From Marichromatium bheemlicum (GTDB lineage Bacteria > Pseudomonadota > Gammaproteobacteria > Chromatiales > Chromatiaceae): DNA of 64,000 nt. The notes under the pieces were generated by a model. It was given only the letters and a program-made list of their open reading frames with translations. It was not told where the DNA came from and searched no databases. Below, one piece after another: positions 8,120 through 16,678 of the stretch; position 1 is the first letter of the stretch, and each line of letters starts with the position of its first letter. The position numbers and the translations under genes are program-made. The stretch covers positions 1 to 64,000 of the forward strand of contig NZ_JAAXKX010000014.1 in NCBI RefSeq assembly GCF_012276755.1. The letters run 5' to 3'.

Positions 8120-8281
8120 TTGAACCGCGAAGACACCAAGGGCGCAAAGGGGAGAAAAGCCTTCAGCGACCAGCCTCCAGCCCGTAGGTTGGGTTGCCCA
8201 TACACCACCGATCGACGAATCCTCGGGACTTCAGGACGGGCAACCCAACATCAACATCGTCACCAGGCGGCCGCCAGCGGG
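8120..8281. repeat. Second tandem unit of the same repeat
   Basis: A near-identical second copy (162 bp) of the unit at 7966-8119. It has the same arm (8120-8152), the same heptamer block and the same 12-bp inverted repeat (8188-8199 / 8238-8249), with a handful of substitutions and small insertions (for example an extra CAACAT near 8250). The nested GTTGGGTTGCCC...GGGCAACCCAAC part looks like a small non-autonomous mobile element duplicated together with its host repeat. Confidence 0.8.
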
Positions 8282-8500
8282 TTGAACCGCGAAGGCGCCA
8301 AGAGCGCGAAGATGTTGCTGAGGGTTTTTAGCCGCCAGCCGCTAGCCTCTCCAGCCGCCCGCCGTTGCGCAGGTGTCTGGCGGCGGTGTTTGAGGGGAGG
8401 CCGCCACTGGCGGCTGACCGCTGGGGGCACTTTCCTCCTTTGCGCCCTTGGTGTCTTTGCGGTTCGAATCAGCTTCCAGCGATCAGCATCCAGCCTCCAG
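8282..8500. repeat. Third arm, heptamer blocks and opposing right arm
   Basis: A third left arm starts at 8282 (TTGAACCGCGAAGGCGCC). Heptamer tracts follow at about 8330-8352 and 8407-8425 (GGCGGCT, GACCGCT). An inverted right arm lies at about 8434-8468 (TTTGCGCCC...GTCTTTGCGGTTC). It is followed, as at the other loci, by heptamers (minus strand GGAGGCT, GGATGCT, GATCGCT, GGAAGCT). Together with 7937-8281 this makes a compound element of more than 500 bp between the permease gene and yadG. Confidence 0.7.
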
Positions 8501-8714
8501 TCGGCGAGGCTGGTGTGCATGATCGGCGATTGACGGGCAAGACGGTATCTTCGCGGTTCGGTCTCCTCGCGGCTGGCGGCGCCGCTTGCGAGCGCGCGGC
8601 CGGCGCCGCTAGAGTAGTCGGCTATCCAGATCCGCCGGCCCGGTCGTTGGCGGGCCGCTACGCGCGGGCCGTCGGTCCGCCGCTCAATCGGTCGCAATCC
8701 GTCAGACTTCCATC

Positions 8715-9650
8715 ATGCTCGCACTCGATGTCCAGCAACTCACCAAGACCTACAAGGGTGGCTTCCAAGCGCTCAAGGGGGTCGATCTGAGGGTCGAGGA
8801 GGGGGACTTCTTCGCGCTGCTCGGCCCCAACGGGGCGGGTAAGTCGACCTTCATCGGCATCCTTTCGTCGCTGGTCAACAAGAGCAGTGGCCGGGTCAGC
8901 GTCTTCGGTCACGATCTCGATCGCGCACCCGAGCGGGTGAAGTCGTGCATCGGTCTGGTGCCGCAGGAGTTCAACTTCAATCTGTTCCTGCCGGTGTTCG
9001 AGGTGGTGGTCAACCAAGCCGGCTATTACGGTATCCCGCGGCGCGAGGCCAAGGTGCGCGCCGAGCGCTATCTGCGCCAGCTCGATCTCTGGGACCGGCG
9101 CGACACCGAGATGCGCCGACTCTCCGGTGGCCTCAAGCGCCGGCTGATGATCGCCCGCGCGTTGGTGCACCAGCCGCGGCTGCTGATCCTCGACGAGCCG
9201 ACCGCCGGGGTCGATATCGAGATCCGCCGCTCGATGTGGTCCTTCTTGCGCGAACTCAACGCCGAGGGCACCACCATCATCCTCACCACCCATTATCTGG
9301 AGGAGGCCGAGAGCCTCTGTCGCAACATTGCCATCATCCAGCACGGCGAGTTGGTCGAGCGCTCGACCATGGGGGCGCTGCTCGGCAAGCTGCACACCGA
9401 GACCTTCGTGCTCAACCTCAAGGGGCAGGTCAGCGAGCTGCCCGAACTCGGCGGTTTCGTCCTCCAGCACCTCGACGACTGCACCCTGGAGGTGGAGATG
9501 AATCGCGAGCACACCATCAACGGGCTGTTCGAGGCGCTCTCGCGCAATGGCATCGAGGTGATCAGCCTACGCAACAAGCAGAATCGGCTCGAGCGGCTGT
9601 TCCTCGACATGGTCGAGCAGCGTCCCGCCGATGCCGGTGAAGGGGTTTGA
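8715..9650 (+). CDS. yadG: ABC transporter ATP-binding protein YadG type
   Basis: A 311-residue ATPase subunit of an ABC-2 exporter. It shows Walker A GPNGAGKS (37-44), the Q-loop around VPQEFNFNLF, the signature LSGGLKRRL, Walker B LLILDEPTAGVD and the switch histidine in TTHYLEEAE. The C-terminal 90 residues (about 220 onward) are the extension typical of this exporter class. It is paired with yadH, whose start lies 5 nt after this stop. The exported substrate is unknown. The ATG at 8715 gives the canonical N-terminus, although its ribosome site is weak. Confidence 0.92.
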   Translation: MLALDVQQLTKTYKGGFQALKGVDLRVEEGDFFALLGPNGAGKSTFIGILSSLVNKSSGRVSVFGHDLDRAPERVKSCIGLVPQEFNFNLFLPVFEVVVNQAGYYGIPRREAKVRAERYLRQLDLWDRRDTEMRRLSGGLKRRLMIARALVHQPRLLILDEPTAGVDIEIRRSMWSFLRELNAEGTTIILTTHYLEEAESLCRNIAIIQHGELVERSTMGALLGKLHTETFVLNLKGQVSELPELGGFVLQHLDDCTLEVEMNREHTINGLFEALSRNGIEVISLRNKQNRLERLFLDMVEQRPADAGEGV

Positions 9651-9655
9651 ACACG

Positions 9656-10432
9656 ATGGTCGAGACACGACGTTACTGGGTCACCTTCCAGACCATCTTC
9701 ACCAAGGAAATCCTGCGCTTCTCGCGCATCTGGGTGCAGACCATCCTGCCCTCGGTGATCACCATCACCTTGTATTTCGTCATCTTCGGGCGGCTGATCG
9801 GTGAGCGGATCGGCGAGATGGACGGGGTCTCGTACCTGGAGTTCATCGTCCCCGGGCTGGCGCTGATGAGCGTGATCACCAACGCCTACTCCAATGTCGT
9901 CTCCTCCTTCTACAGCAGCAAGTTCTCGCGCTATATCGAGGAGCTGCTGGTCTCGCCGGCGCCCAACTGGGTGATCCTCGCCGGTTACGTCGCCGGCGGC
10001 GCGGCGCGCGGCATGCTGGTGGGGACGGCGGTGATGGTGGTGGCGATGCTGTTCACCGACATCAGCGTGCACAGCTACGGCGTCACCCTGTTGGTGTTCC
10101 TGATGACCGCGGTGCTCTTTGCCCTCGGTGGCTTCATCAATGCCGTCTATGCCAACAGCTTCGACGACATCTCGATCGTGCCGACCTTCGTGCTCACCCC
10201 GCTGACCTATCTCGGTGGCGTCTTCTACTCGATCGAGTTGTTGCCCGAGTTCTGGCAGGGGGTGTCGATGGTCAATCCGGTGCTCTACATGGTCAATGCC
10301 TTCCGCTACGGCCTGCTCGGCATCAGCGATATCCCGCTGGGCATCGGCTTCGCGATGATCGCCGCCTTCATCGTCGCGCTCGCCGCCTACAGCCTGCACC
10401 TGCTGCGCCGCGGCATCGGGATCAAGAACTGA
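9656..10432 (+). CDS. yadH: ABC-2 type permease YadH
   Basis: A 258-residue integral membrane permease of the ABC-2 family with about six membrane segments. It carries the family segment GVFYSIELLPEFWQGVSMVNPVLYMVNAFRYG near residues 185-215. It is the membrane partner of YadG in a two-gene operon. The ATG at 9656 is chosen because AAGGGG lies 10 nt upstream; a TTG at 9647 would overlap the yadG stop. A small GAGTCG/CGACTC stem-loop (10431-10449) covers its stop codon. Confidence 0.9.
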   Translation: MVETRRYWVTFQTIFTKEILRFSRIWVQTILPSVITITLYFVIFGRLIGERIGEMDGVSYLEFIVPGLALMSVITNAYSNVVSSFYSSKFSRYIEELLVSPAPNWVILAGYVAGGAARGMLVGTAVMVVAMLFTDISVHSYGVTLLVFLMTAVLFALGGFINAVYANSFDDISIVPTFVLTPLTYLGGVFYSIELLPEFWQGVSMVNPVLYMVNAFRYGLLGISDIPLGIGFAMIAAFIVALAAYSLHLLRRGIGIKN

Positions 10433-10449
10433 GTCGTCGAGAGCGACTC
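10431..10449 (+). terminator. Weak stem-loop at yadH stop
   Basis: GAGTCG (10431-10436) pairs with CGACTC (10444-10449) around a 7-nt loop, overlapping the yadH stop codon. There is no U tract. It may be a weak terminator or chance. The larger repeat hairpin at 10470-10642 follows directly. Confidence 0.3.
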
Positions 10450-10469
10450 GGCTTGCAGCTGTCAGCAGG

Positions 10470-10642
10470 TTGAACCGCCAAGGCGCGAAGGGCGCGAAGA
10501 AAGCGACCAGCCTTCAGCAAGCAGCCTCCAGTATCGGTTTGCGGTCAACTGCGGCGGTACGAGGCAATCCAGCTTCCTCACCTGGAGGCTGGCAGCTGGA
10601 AGCCCTTCTTCTCTTCGCGTCCTTCGTGCCTTGGCGGTTCAA
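10470..10642. repeat. Dispersed inverted-arm repeat element
   Basis: The left arm 10470-10503 (TTGAACCGCCAAGGCGCGAA...) and the right arm ending at 10642 are about 33-bp imperfect inverted repeats. Pairing continues inward through CAGCCTCCAG (10522-10531) / CTGGAGGCTG (10582-10591). The whole 173 bp could therefore fold into one long hairpin with a central loop of about 50 nt. Both inner flanks are phase-locked heptamers: minus-strand GGAGGCT, GCTTGCT, GAAGGCT, GGTCGCT on the left, and GGAGGCT, GGCAGCT, GGAAGCC on the right. It lies between yadH and mrcB. Confidence 0.8.
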
Positions 10643-10651
10643 TCTCTCCGG

Positions 10652-10693
10652 CTGGCGGCTGGCGGCTGGCGGCTGGCGGCTGGCGGCTGGCGG
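10652..10693 (+). repeat. Six tandem CTGGCGG heptamers
   Basis: Six perfect copies of CTGGCGG (equivalently GGCGGCT) run from 10652 to 10693, starting 10 bp after the right arm of the repeat element at 10470-10642. This is the uniform form of the heptamer tail of this family and a likely slippage hotspot. Confidence 0.9.
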
Positions 10694-10809
10694 CGCGCAG
10701 TTGTGCGCCGCCGCCGCAAATGGGACCATAAATGACTGAATACAGCGAGACTCAGGACGGCCCGTGCCAGCGATGCCCCGATTCCAGCATGCAATCACTC
10801 AACCGAGCG

Positions 10810-10827
10810 CCCGCGTGATGACGCGGG
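10810..10827 (+). promoter_or_regulatory. Hairpin just upstream of mrcB start
   Basis: CCCGCGT (10810-10816) and ACGCGGG (10821-10827) form a 7-bp stem with a GATG loop. It ends 15 nt before the mrcB ATG and borders the G-rich ribosome-binding stretch (GGGGGCGGGG). It could modulate mrcB translation. No known regulator is implied. Confidence 0.35.
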
Positions 10828-10842
10828 GGCGGGGCTGAGCCC

Positions 10843-13215
10843 ATGGCGACCACCCGCAAAGTACGCCGTCGGCCGCCGCGCAGGTATGGCGGCAAGGTGC
10901 TCGGTTTCCTGATCCGCGCGGGGTTGTTGCTCGCGCTCGCCATCGGGCTCGGTGCCACGCTCTATGGCATCCACCTCGATCGCATCGTGCGCGCCAAATT
11001 CGAGGGGCAACGCTGGGCGCTGCCGGCGCGCGTCTATGCCCGACCGTTGGAACTCTATGCCGGGCGCCAGCTCACCGCCGGCGAACTCGAGCAGGAGTTG
11101 CAGCGGCTCAACTATCGGCGTCTCACCGAACCCACCAGCCCCGGCAGTTATCACCGCGATGGCGAGCAGATCGTGCTGCGTACCCGGCCCTTCCGCTTCT
11201 GGGACGGGCGTGAGCCGAGCCGGGGCCTGCGAGTGTCCTTCGATGGCCACCGGGTCAGTGCCGTGGAGGCCGTCGACGGCGGCCCCGATCCGGCGTTGGT
11301 GCGGCTCGATGCCATGCTCATCGCGAGCATCTACCCGACCCACAACGAGGATCGCATCCTGGTGCGGCGCAAGGATCTGCCCGAGTTGTTGGTGCATACC
11401 CTCTACGCGGTCGAGGATCGTAGCTTCGAGCGTCATTTCGGGGTCGACCCGCGTGGTATTGCCCGTGCCGCCTATAGCAACCTGATGGCCGGTAGCGTGG
11501 TCGAGGGGGCCAGTACCCTGACCCAGCAGCTGGTGAAGAACTTCTATCTCACCGCCGATCGCACCTTCGAGCGCAAGCTCAAGGAGGCGTTCATGGCGGT
11601 GCTGCTGGAGCGTCGCTACACCAAGGGTGAGATCCTCGAGGCCTATGCCAACGAGATCTACCTCGGCCAGGACGGCAGTCGCGCGATCCACGGCTTCGGT
11701 CTGGCCAGCCGCTTCTATTTCAACAAGTCGCTGGCCGATCTCAGTGTTGCCGAGACCGCGCTGCTGGTCGGTATGGTGCAAGCGCCCTCGAGTCTGGACC
11801 CGCGCCGTCGCCCCGAGGCCGCGCTCAAGCGGCGTAACCTGGTGCTCGACATCATGGTGCGCGATGGCGTGGTCGATGCTGCAACCGCCGTCGCGGCCAA
11901 GGCCGAGTCGCTCGGGGTCGTCGATGGTGGTGGTCGTCCGGCTGGGGAGTACCCGGCCTTCATCACCCTGGTGCGGCGTCAGCTGCAGCGCGACTATCGC
12001 GATGAGGATCTGCGCTCCGAGGGACTGAATATCTTCACCACCCTCGATCCCCTGGTGCAGACCACCGTCGAGCGCTCGGTGCCGGAGCGCCTCGAGGCGA
12101 TCGAGACGGCACGGGGTAAGCGCAAGGGCTCGCTGGAGGCCGCGGCGGTGGTCACCTCGGTCGCCCAGGGCGAGGTGCTGGCGCTGGTCGGTGGGCGCGA
12201 CTCGACCTATGCCGGGTTCAACCGCGCGCTCGACTCGGTGCGCTCGATCGGCTCACTGGTCAAGCCGGCGGTCTATCTCACCGCGCTCACCCATCCCGAT
12301 CGCTATAGCCTCTCGACCATCATCGAGGACAAGGCGGTCAGCATCCCCGATGGCACCGGGGCGCGCTGGGAACCGAGCAACTACAGCCACCGGGTCTATG
12401 GTGAGATCCCGCTCTACGAAGGGCTGGTGCGCTCGCTCAACCTCGCTACCGTCAATCTGGGCATGGATCTTGGGGTCGATGAAGTGGTCGATACCCTGTA
12501 CCGGCTCGGTGCGCAGCGGCGCATCGCCAAGGTGCCGGCGATGCTGCTCGGTGCGGTCAACCTCTCGCCACTGGAGGTGGCACAGGTCTATCAGTCGATC
12601 GCCGCCGGTGGTTATCGCTCTCCGCTGCGGGCGATCCGCGAGGTGGTCGATGCCGAGGGGCGCCCGCTCAATCGCTACCCCCTGGCCGTCGAGGCGGTGA
12701 TCGATCCGCGCGCGGCCTATCTCACCACCTGGGCGATGCAGCGGGTGGTCGAGCGTGGTACCGCCGGTTGGCTCGGACGCCAGTTGCCCGAGGGGCAGCG
12801 TATGGCCGGCAAGACCGGCACCACCAATGGGTTGCGCGATAGCTGGTTCGCCGGTTTCTCGGGCGACAAGGTCGCCGTGGTCTGGGTGGGTCGCGACGAC
12901 TTCAAGCCGATGGGTTTGACCGGTAGTAGTGGTGCGTTGCGGGTTTGGGGGGACTTCATGCTCAAGCTCGAGAACGAGCCGTTGACCCCGTTGCTGCCTG
13001 AAGGGGTGGTGCAGGCCCAGGTCTGCGGTGGTCCGGAGATGCCCTATGTGGCCGATTACGTCCCGGACGCCGAGCGCTGTGGTGGTGATGCGGCAGGCCA
13101 GGCGCAGGAGGGCGAGGCCGTGGTCGAGGGTGAGGGGCAGCCGCCCGCGCAGTCGCCCCAGCGCCAACAGCCCGCCAGGGAACAGAATCTCTTCATGAGT
13201 GATTTCTACAATTGA
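10843..13215 (+). CDS. mrcB: Bifunctional peptidoglycan synthase PBP1b
   Basis: A 790-residue class A penicillin-binding protein with a short basic cytoplasmic tail and one membrane anchor (about 22-45). It has the PBP1b-specific UB2H region (RQLTAGELEQELQRLNYRRL). The glycosyltransferase domain carries the catalytic AVEDRSFERHFGVD (Glu191) and EGASTLTQQLVKN. The transpeptidase domain has SxxK at Ser471-Lys474, SLN at 531-533 and KTG at 657-659. It polymerises and cross-links lipid II in the periplasm. The C-terminus is a Gln/Glu/Pro-rich tail. The gene runs into the LpoP-like lipoprotein gene with a 2-nt gap, which fits co-expression with its own activator. Confidence 0.95.
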   Translation: MATTRKVRRRPPRRYGGKVLGFLIRAGLLLALAIGLGATLYGIHLDRIVRAKFEGQRWALPARVYARPLELYAGRQLTAGELEQELQRLNYRRLTEPTSPGSYHRDGEQIVLRTRPFRFWDGREPSRGLRVSFDGHRVSAVEAVDGGPDPALVRLDAMLIASIYPTHNEDRILVRRKDLPELLVHTLYAVEDRSFERHFGVDPRGIARAAYSNLMAGSVVEGASTLTQQLVKNFYLTADRTFERKLKEAFMAVLLERRYTKGEILEAYANEIYLGQDGSRAIHGFGLASRFYFNKSLADLSVAETALLVGMVQAPSSLDPRRRPEAALKRRNLVLDIMVRDGVVDAATAVAAKAESLGVVDGGGRPAGEYPAFITLVRRQLQRDYRDEDLRSEGLNIFTTLDPLVQTTVERSVPERLEAIETARGKRKGSLEAAAVVTSVAQGEVLALVGGRDSTYAGFNRALDSVRSIGSLVKPAVYLTALTHPDRYSLSTIIEDKAVSIPDGTGARWEPSNYSHRVYGEIPLYEGLVRSLNLATVNLGMDLGVDEVVDTLYRLGAQRRIAKVPAMLLGAVNLSPLEVAQVYQSIAAGGYRSPLRAIREVVDAEGRPLNRYPLAVEAVIDPRAAYLTTWAMQRVVERGTAGWLGRQLPEGQRMAGKTGTTNGLRDSWFAGFSGDKVAVVWVGRDDFKPMGLTGSSGALRVWGDFMLKLENEPLTPLLPEGVVQAQVCGGPEMPYVADYVPDAERCGGDAAGQAQEGEAVVEGEGQPPAQSPQRQQPAREQNLFMSDFYN

Positions 13216-13217
13216 CG

Positions 13218-13994
13218 ATGCGTGTCTTCATCATTCTGATCGCCGCACTGGTGCTCGGTGCCTGTGCCAGCCAACCTCGTCAGGGCGACCCCGCGCCCGT
13301 AGTCCGGGTGACGCCGCGCCCCGAGCCGGCGCCGGTCGCACAAGCGGCCGAGCCGCGCACCGAGCAGTCGGTCGCCGCCGAGCCCGAGGCCCAGGTCTAT
13401 GCCTATCGCGATCCGGCGCAGCTGCCACCGCCCGAGACACCGGTCGCCCCGCCAGCCTCGGCTGGTCCAGGGGCGCCGGCGCTGGTCTCCGAGGCGCCGA
13501 CGGTTACGCCATTGCCATCGCCGGCACCGGCCGAGTCGCGCCCGAGTGCACCCGCGCCGGGTATCGCGCCCGCGCCGCAGGGACCGCGCACCGCGGCCGT
13601 GATCACGCCCCAGCAGCCGGTGGTGCAACCGGCGCCGGCGCCGACCCCGGCACCGGCGGTGACCGAGCCCGATCTGCCCACCGCCGCCGCAGCGCTGGCT
13701 CGTCAGGCCGAGCGCCAGCGTCAGTCCGGTGACTATGCCGGCGCTGCCGCCTCGCTCGAGCGTTCGCTGCGCATCGCCCCGCAGCAGGCCTATCTGTGGA
13801 ATCGGTTGGCGCGGGTTCGGCTCGAACAGGGCCAGACCGGACAGGCCGGCAATCTCGCCTCGCGCTCCAACAACCTCGCCGGTGGCGATGTCGCCATCCG
13901 TCGCGACAACTGGCTGATCATCGCCGATGTCCGGCGGCGCGCTGGTGATGTCGCCGGGGCGAGCGAGGCCGAGCGTCGCGCCAGCGGCGGTTGA
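13218..13994 (+). CDS. lpoP: TPR lipoprotein, probable PBP1b activator LpoP
   Basis: A 258-residue lipoprotein with lipobox LVLGAC (Cys16). A long Pro/Ala/Glu-rich linker (about 17-155) could span the periplasm. The C-terminal TPR domain follows (LARQAERQRQSGDYAGAAASLERSLRIAPQ and YLWNRLARVRLEQGQ are two repeat-like units). A TPR lipoprotein encoded right beside mrcB matches the Pseudomonas LpoP arrangement, where LpoP replaces LpoB as the PBP1b activator. The function is therefore inferred from architecture and position, not from residue-level homology. The ATG at 13218 is 2 nt after the mrcB stop; an overlapping TTG at 13212 is less likely. Confidence 0.75.
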   Translation: MRVFIILIAALVLGACASQPRQGDPAPVVRVTPRPEPAPVAQAAEPRTEQSVAAEPEAQVYAYRDPAQLPPPETPVAPPASAGPGAPALVSEAPTVTPLPSPAPAESRPSAPAPGIAPAPQGPRTAAVITPQQPVVQPAPAPTPAPAVTEPDLPTAAAALARQAERQRQSGDYAGAAASLERSLRIAPQQAYLWNRLARVRLEQGQTGQAGNLASRSNNLAGGDVAIRRDNWLIIADVRRRAGDVAGASEAERRASGG

Positions 13995-14029
13995 GCGCGA
14001 CGGGCACGGCGACGGCCAGGGTGGATGGT

Positions 14030-15934
14030 ATGGAGCTTGCGCGGGTCTTCGGTGACGGCGGGCCGTTGAGCGCCCGTGTGCCGGGGTTCCGGCCGCGTCG
14101 GCCGCAGTGCGAGATGGCCGAACGGGTCGGCGAGGTGATCGGTGCCGGCGGGGTCTTGGTGTGCGAGGCCGGCACCGGCACCGGCAAGACCTTCGCCTAC
14201 CTGGTCCCGGCGATCCTCTCCGGGCGCAAGGTGCTGATCTCCACCGGTACTCGCAACCTCCAGGACCAGCTCTTTCATCGCGACCTGCCGCTGATCCGCG
14301 ACGCCCTCGGCCTGCCGCTGCGCGCCGCGCTGCTCAAGGGGCGGGCGAACTATCTCTGTGCCCACCGCTTGGGGCTCGCGCTCGATGAGCCGGGCCGGCA
14401 CGATCGGGTATTGCGCGCGCACCTCGAACAGGTGCGTGTCTGGTCGGCCAGTACCCGCAGCGGCGACATCGCTGAACTCTCGCTCCCGGATGACAGCCCG
14501 GTCTGGCCGCTGGTGACCTCGACCACCGATAACTGCCTCGGTCAGGAGTGTCCGCAGTGGCAGTCCTGTCACCTGCTTGCCGCCCGTCGCGAGGCCCAGG
14601 CCGCCGATCTGGTGGTCGTCAACCATCATCTGTTCTGTGCCGATCTGGCGCTCAAGGACGAGGGTTTCGGCGATATCTTGCCCGGTGCCGACTGCTTCAT
14701 CCTCGACGAGGCCCACCAGCTACCGGATACCGCCTCGAATTTCTTCGGCATGACCCTGAGTAGCCGCCAGTTGCTGGATCTGCTGCGCGACACCGAGCTG
14801 GAGTACCAGCGCGAGGCCGGCGACGTCCCCGAGCTGCTCGAGCACTGCGCCCGGGTGCGTCGTGTATTGCAGGACCTGCGTCTGGCGCTCGGGGGCGAAC
14901 GGCGTGGCCCTTGGGAGGCGCTCAAGGAAGAGCCGGCGGTGATGCGCGTCCTTGATACCCTGGAGCAGCGTTTGGCCTCGTTCGCTACGGCGCTCGGCGC
15001 GCTCGGCGGCCGGGGCAAGGGGCTCGATGCCTGCGCCGAGCGCGCCAATGAGCTGTTGGCGCGACTGCAGACGCTGGTCGGCGACCCGGATGAACGGGTG
15101 GTGCGTTGGTTCGAGGTGCAGGGGCGGGGGTTTCGGCTGCATCAGACCCCGCTCGAGGTCTCGACGGTGTTCCGCGCCCAGTTGGGGCGCCCCGGCACCG
15201 CCTGGGTGCTGACCTCGGCGACCCTGGCGGTGGGGGATGACTTCGGCCACTTCACCCGCCGGCTCGGGCTCGATGAGGTCCAGACCGCGCGCTGGGAGAG
15301 CCCTTTCGACTATGCCTCCCAAGCGCTCTGGTTCGTCCCCCGTGGCTTATCCAGGCCCTCCGAGCCGGATTACAACCAGCAGGTGTTGGCGCTCGCGCGC
15401 GAGGTGGTCGGCTACAGCCGGGGGCGCGCCTTCCTGCTGTTCACCAGTCACCGGGCGTTGCGCGAGGTCGCCGCCGGGTTGGTCGGCCAGATCGACTACC
15501 CGTTGCTGGTCCAGGGACAGGCGCCGCGCGGCGAGCTGCTCGAACGCTTTCGCGAGCTGGGCAATGCGGTGTTGCTCGGGACCTCGAGTTTCTGGGAAGG
15601 GGTGGACGTGCGCGGCGAGGCGCTCTCCTGCGTGCTCATCGATCGACTGCCCTTCGCCTCGCCGGGTGATCCGGTGCTCGCCGCGCGCATCGAGGCGTTG
15701 CGTCAACGTGGTGGCAACCCCTTCCGCGACTATCAGCTGCCACAGGCGGTGATCGCACTCAAGCAGGGGGCGGGGCGGCTGATCCGGGGCAGCGAGGATC
15801 GCGGGGTGCTGGTGGTGTGCGACCCACGGCTGCTCTCGCGCTCCTATGGCTACGCCTTCCTCGACAGCCTGCCGCGTACCGCGCGTACCCGCGACATCGC
15901 CGATGTGCGCGACTTCTTCGCCGCTGCCGATTGA
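14030..15934 (+). CDS. yoaA: Fe-S cluster DNA helicase YoaA (DinG/XPD family)
   Basis: A 634-residue superfamily 2 helicase. It shows Walker A AGTGTGKT (48-55), DEAH at 226-229 and the four cysteines of the Fe-S cluster (Cys110, Cys169, Cys174, Cys180). Helicase motifs near the C-terminus are TSSFWEGVDVRGE and KQGAGRLIRG. YoaA unwinds damaged forks and works with the clamp-loader subunit chi in E. coli. The ATG at 14030 follows AGGGTGG; an upstream TTG at 13991 overlapping the previous stop would only add a non-conserved leader. It is the third gene of the mrcB operon by spacing. Confidence 0.9.
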   Translation: MELARVFGDGGPLSARVPGFRPRRPQCEMAERVGEVIGAGGVLVCEAGTGTGKTFAYLVPAILSGRKVLISTGTRNLQDQLFHRDLPLIRDALGLPLRAALLKGRANYLCAHRLGLALDEPGRHDRVLRAHLEQVRVWSASTRSGDIAELSLPDDSPVWPLVTSTTDNCLGQECPQWQSCHLLAARREAQAADLVVVNHHLFCADLALKDEGFGDILPGADCFILDEAHQLPDTASNFFGMTLSSRQLLDLLRDTELEYQREAGDVPELLEHCARVRRVLQDLRLALGGERRGPWEALKEEPAVMRVLDTLEQRLASFATALGALGGRGKGLDACAERANELLARLQTLVGDPDERVVRWFEVQGRGFRLHQTPLEVSTVFRAQLGRPGTAWVLTSATLAVGDDFGHFTRRLGLDEVQTARWESPFDYASQALWFVPRGLSRPSEPDYNQQVLALAREVVGYSRGRAFLLFTSHRALREVAAGLVGQIDYPLLVQGQAPRGELLERFRELGNAVLLGTSSFWEGVDVRGEALSCVLIDRLPFASPGDPVLAARIEALRQRGGNPFRDYQLPQAVIALKQGAGRLIRGSEDRGVLVVCDPRLLSRSYGYAFLDSLPRTARTRDIADVRDFFAAAD

Positions 15935-15976
15935 TGCCCGGCGCGTCCGGGTGATCTCCACGATCGAGGAGGATGC

Positions 15977-16675
15977 ATGGCTCGTCTGCTGGTCCTGATC
16001 GCGCTGCTGGTCCTGCTGTGGTGGGTGTGGCGTTGGTTCGTGCGCACCCCGGCGCCCGAGGTCGCGCGCGCCCTGCGTGGCTGGGTGATGTGGGGGGCGG
16101 TTGGCCTGCTGGTGCTGGCAGCGGCCACCGGGCGGCTCAATCCGCTGTTCGCCGCGCTCGGCGCCGCCGTCCCGGTGGTGTTGCGGATCGCCAATCTGGC
16201 GCAGCTGCTGCCGTTGTTGCAGCGTTTCCTGGGACGCGGACGCGCTGGTCAGGGGCCGCGGTTGCGTAGCCGTTATCTCGAACTCGAACTCGACGCCCGT
16301 GGTGGCGCGCTCGACGGCCAGGTGCTCGACGGCCCCTTCGCCGGGCGGCGCCTGAGCGCGCTCGATCGCGAGGCGCTGGCGCGGCTGCTCGAGTTCTATC
16401 GCGCGTCCGACGCGGAATCGGCGCGGCTGCTCGGGACCTATCTCTCCCGTGCTCGCGGTTGGCGCGAGGCGAGCGACGGCAGTGGTGGCGGTGGTTCGGG
16501 GCGACCGAGCCCGAGCGAGGCGCGTGCCATCCTCGGGCTCGGCGAGGACGCGGGGCCGGACGAGATCCGTGCCGCCCACCGCCGGCTGATGCAACGCCTG
16601 CACCCCGACCGCGGTGGCTCCGATTACCTGGCCGCGCGTATCAACGCTGCCAAGCAGGTACTGCTCGAGGAGTAG
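15977..16675 (+). CDS. Membrane-anchored J-domain protein
   Basis: A 232-residue protein with two N-terminal membrane segments (about 3-20 and 37-58), a soluble middle and a C-terminal J domain. The J domain shows EARAILGLGEDAGPDEIRAAHRRLM then the HPD motif in LHPDRGGSDYLAARINAAK. This is the TIM14/DjlA-like arrangement of a membrane J protein that would recruit and stimulate DnaK at the membrane. A GGGGSG linker (about 165-172) separates the domains. A ribosome site GAGGA is upstream of the ATG. A repeat element begins 4 bp after the stop codon. Confidence 0.85.
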   Translation: MARLLVLIALLVLLWWVWRWFVRTPAPEVARALRGWVMWGAVGLLVLAAATGRLNPLFAALGAAVPVVLRIANLAQLLPLLQRFLGRGRAGQGPRLRSRYLELELDARGGALDGQVLDGPFAGRRLSALDREALARLLEFYRASDAESARLLGTYLSRARGWREASDGSGGGGSGRPSPSEARAILGLGEDAGPDEIRAAHRRLMQRLHPDRGGSDYLAARINAAKQVLLEE

Positions 16676-16678
16676 CGG

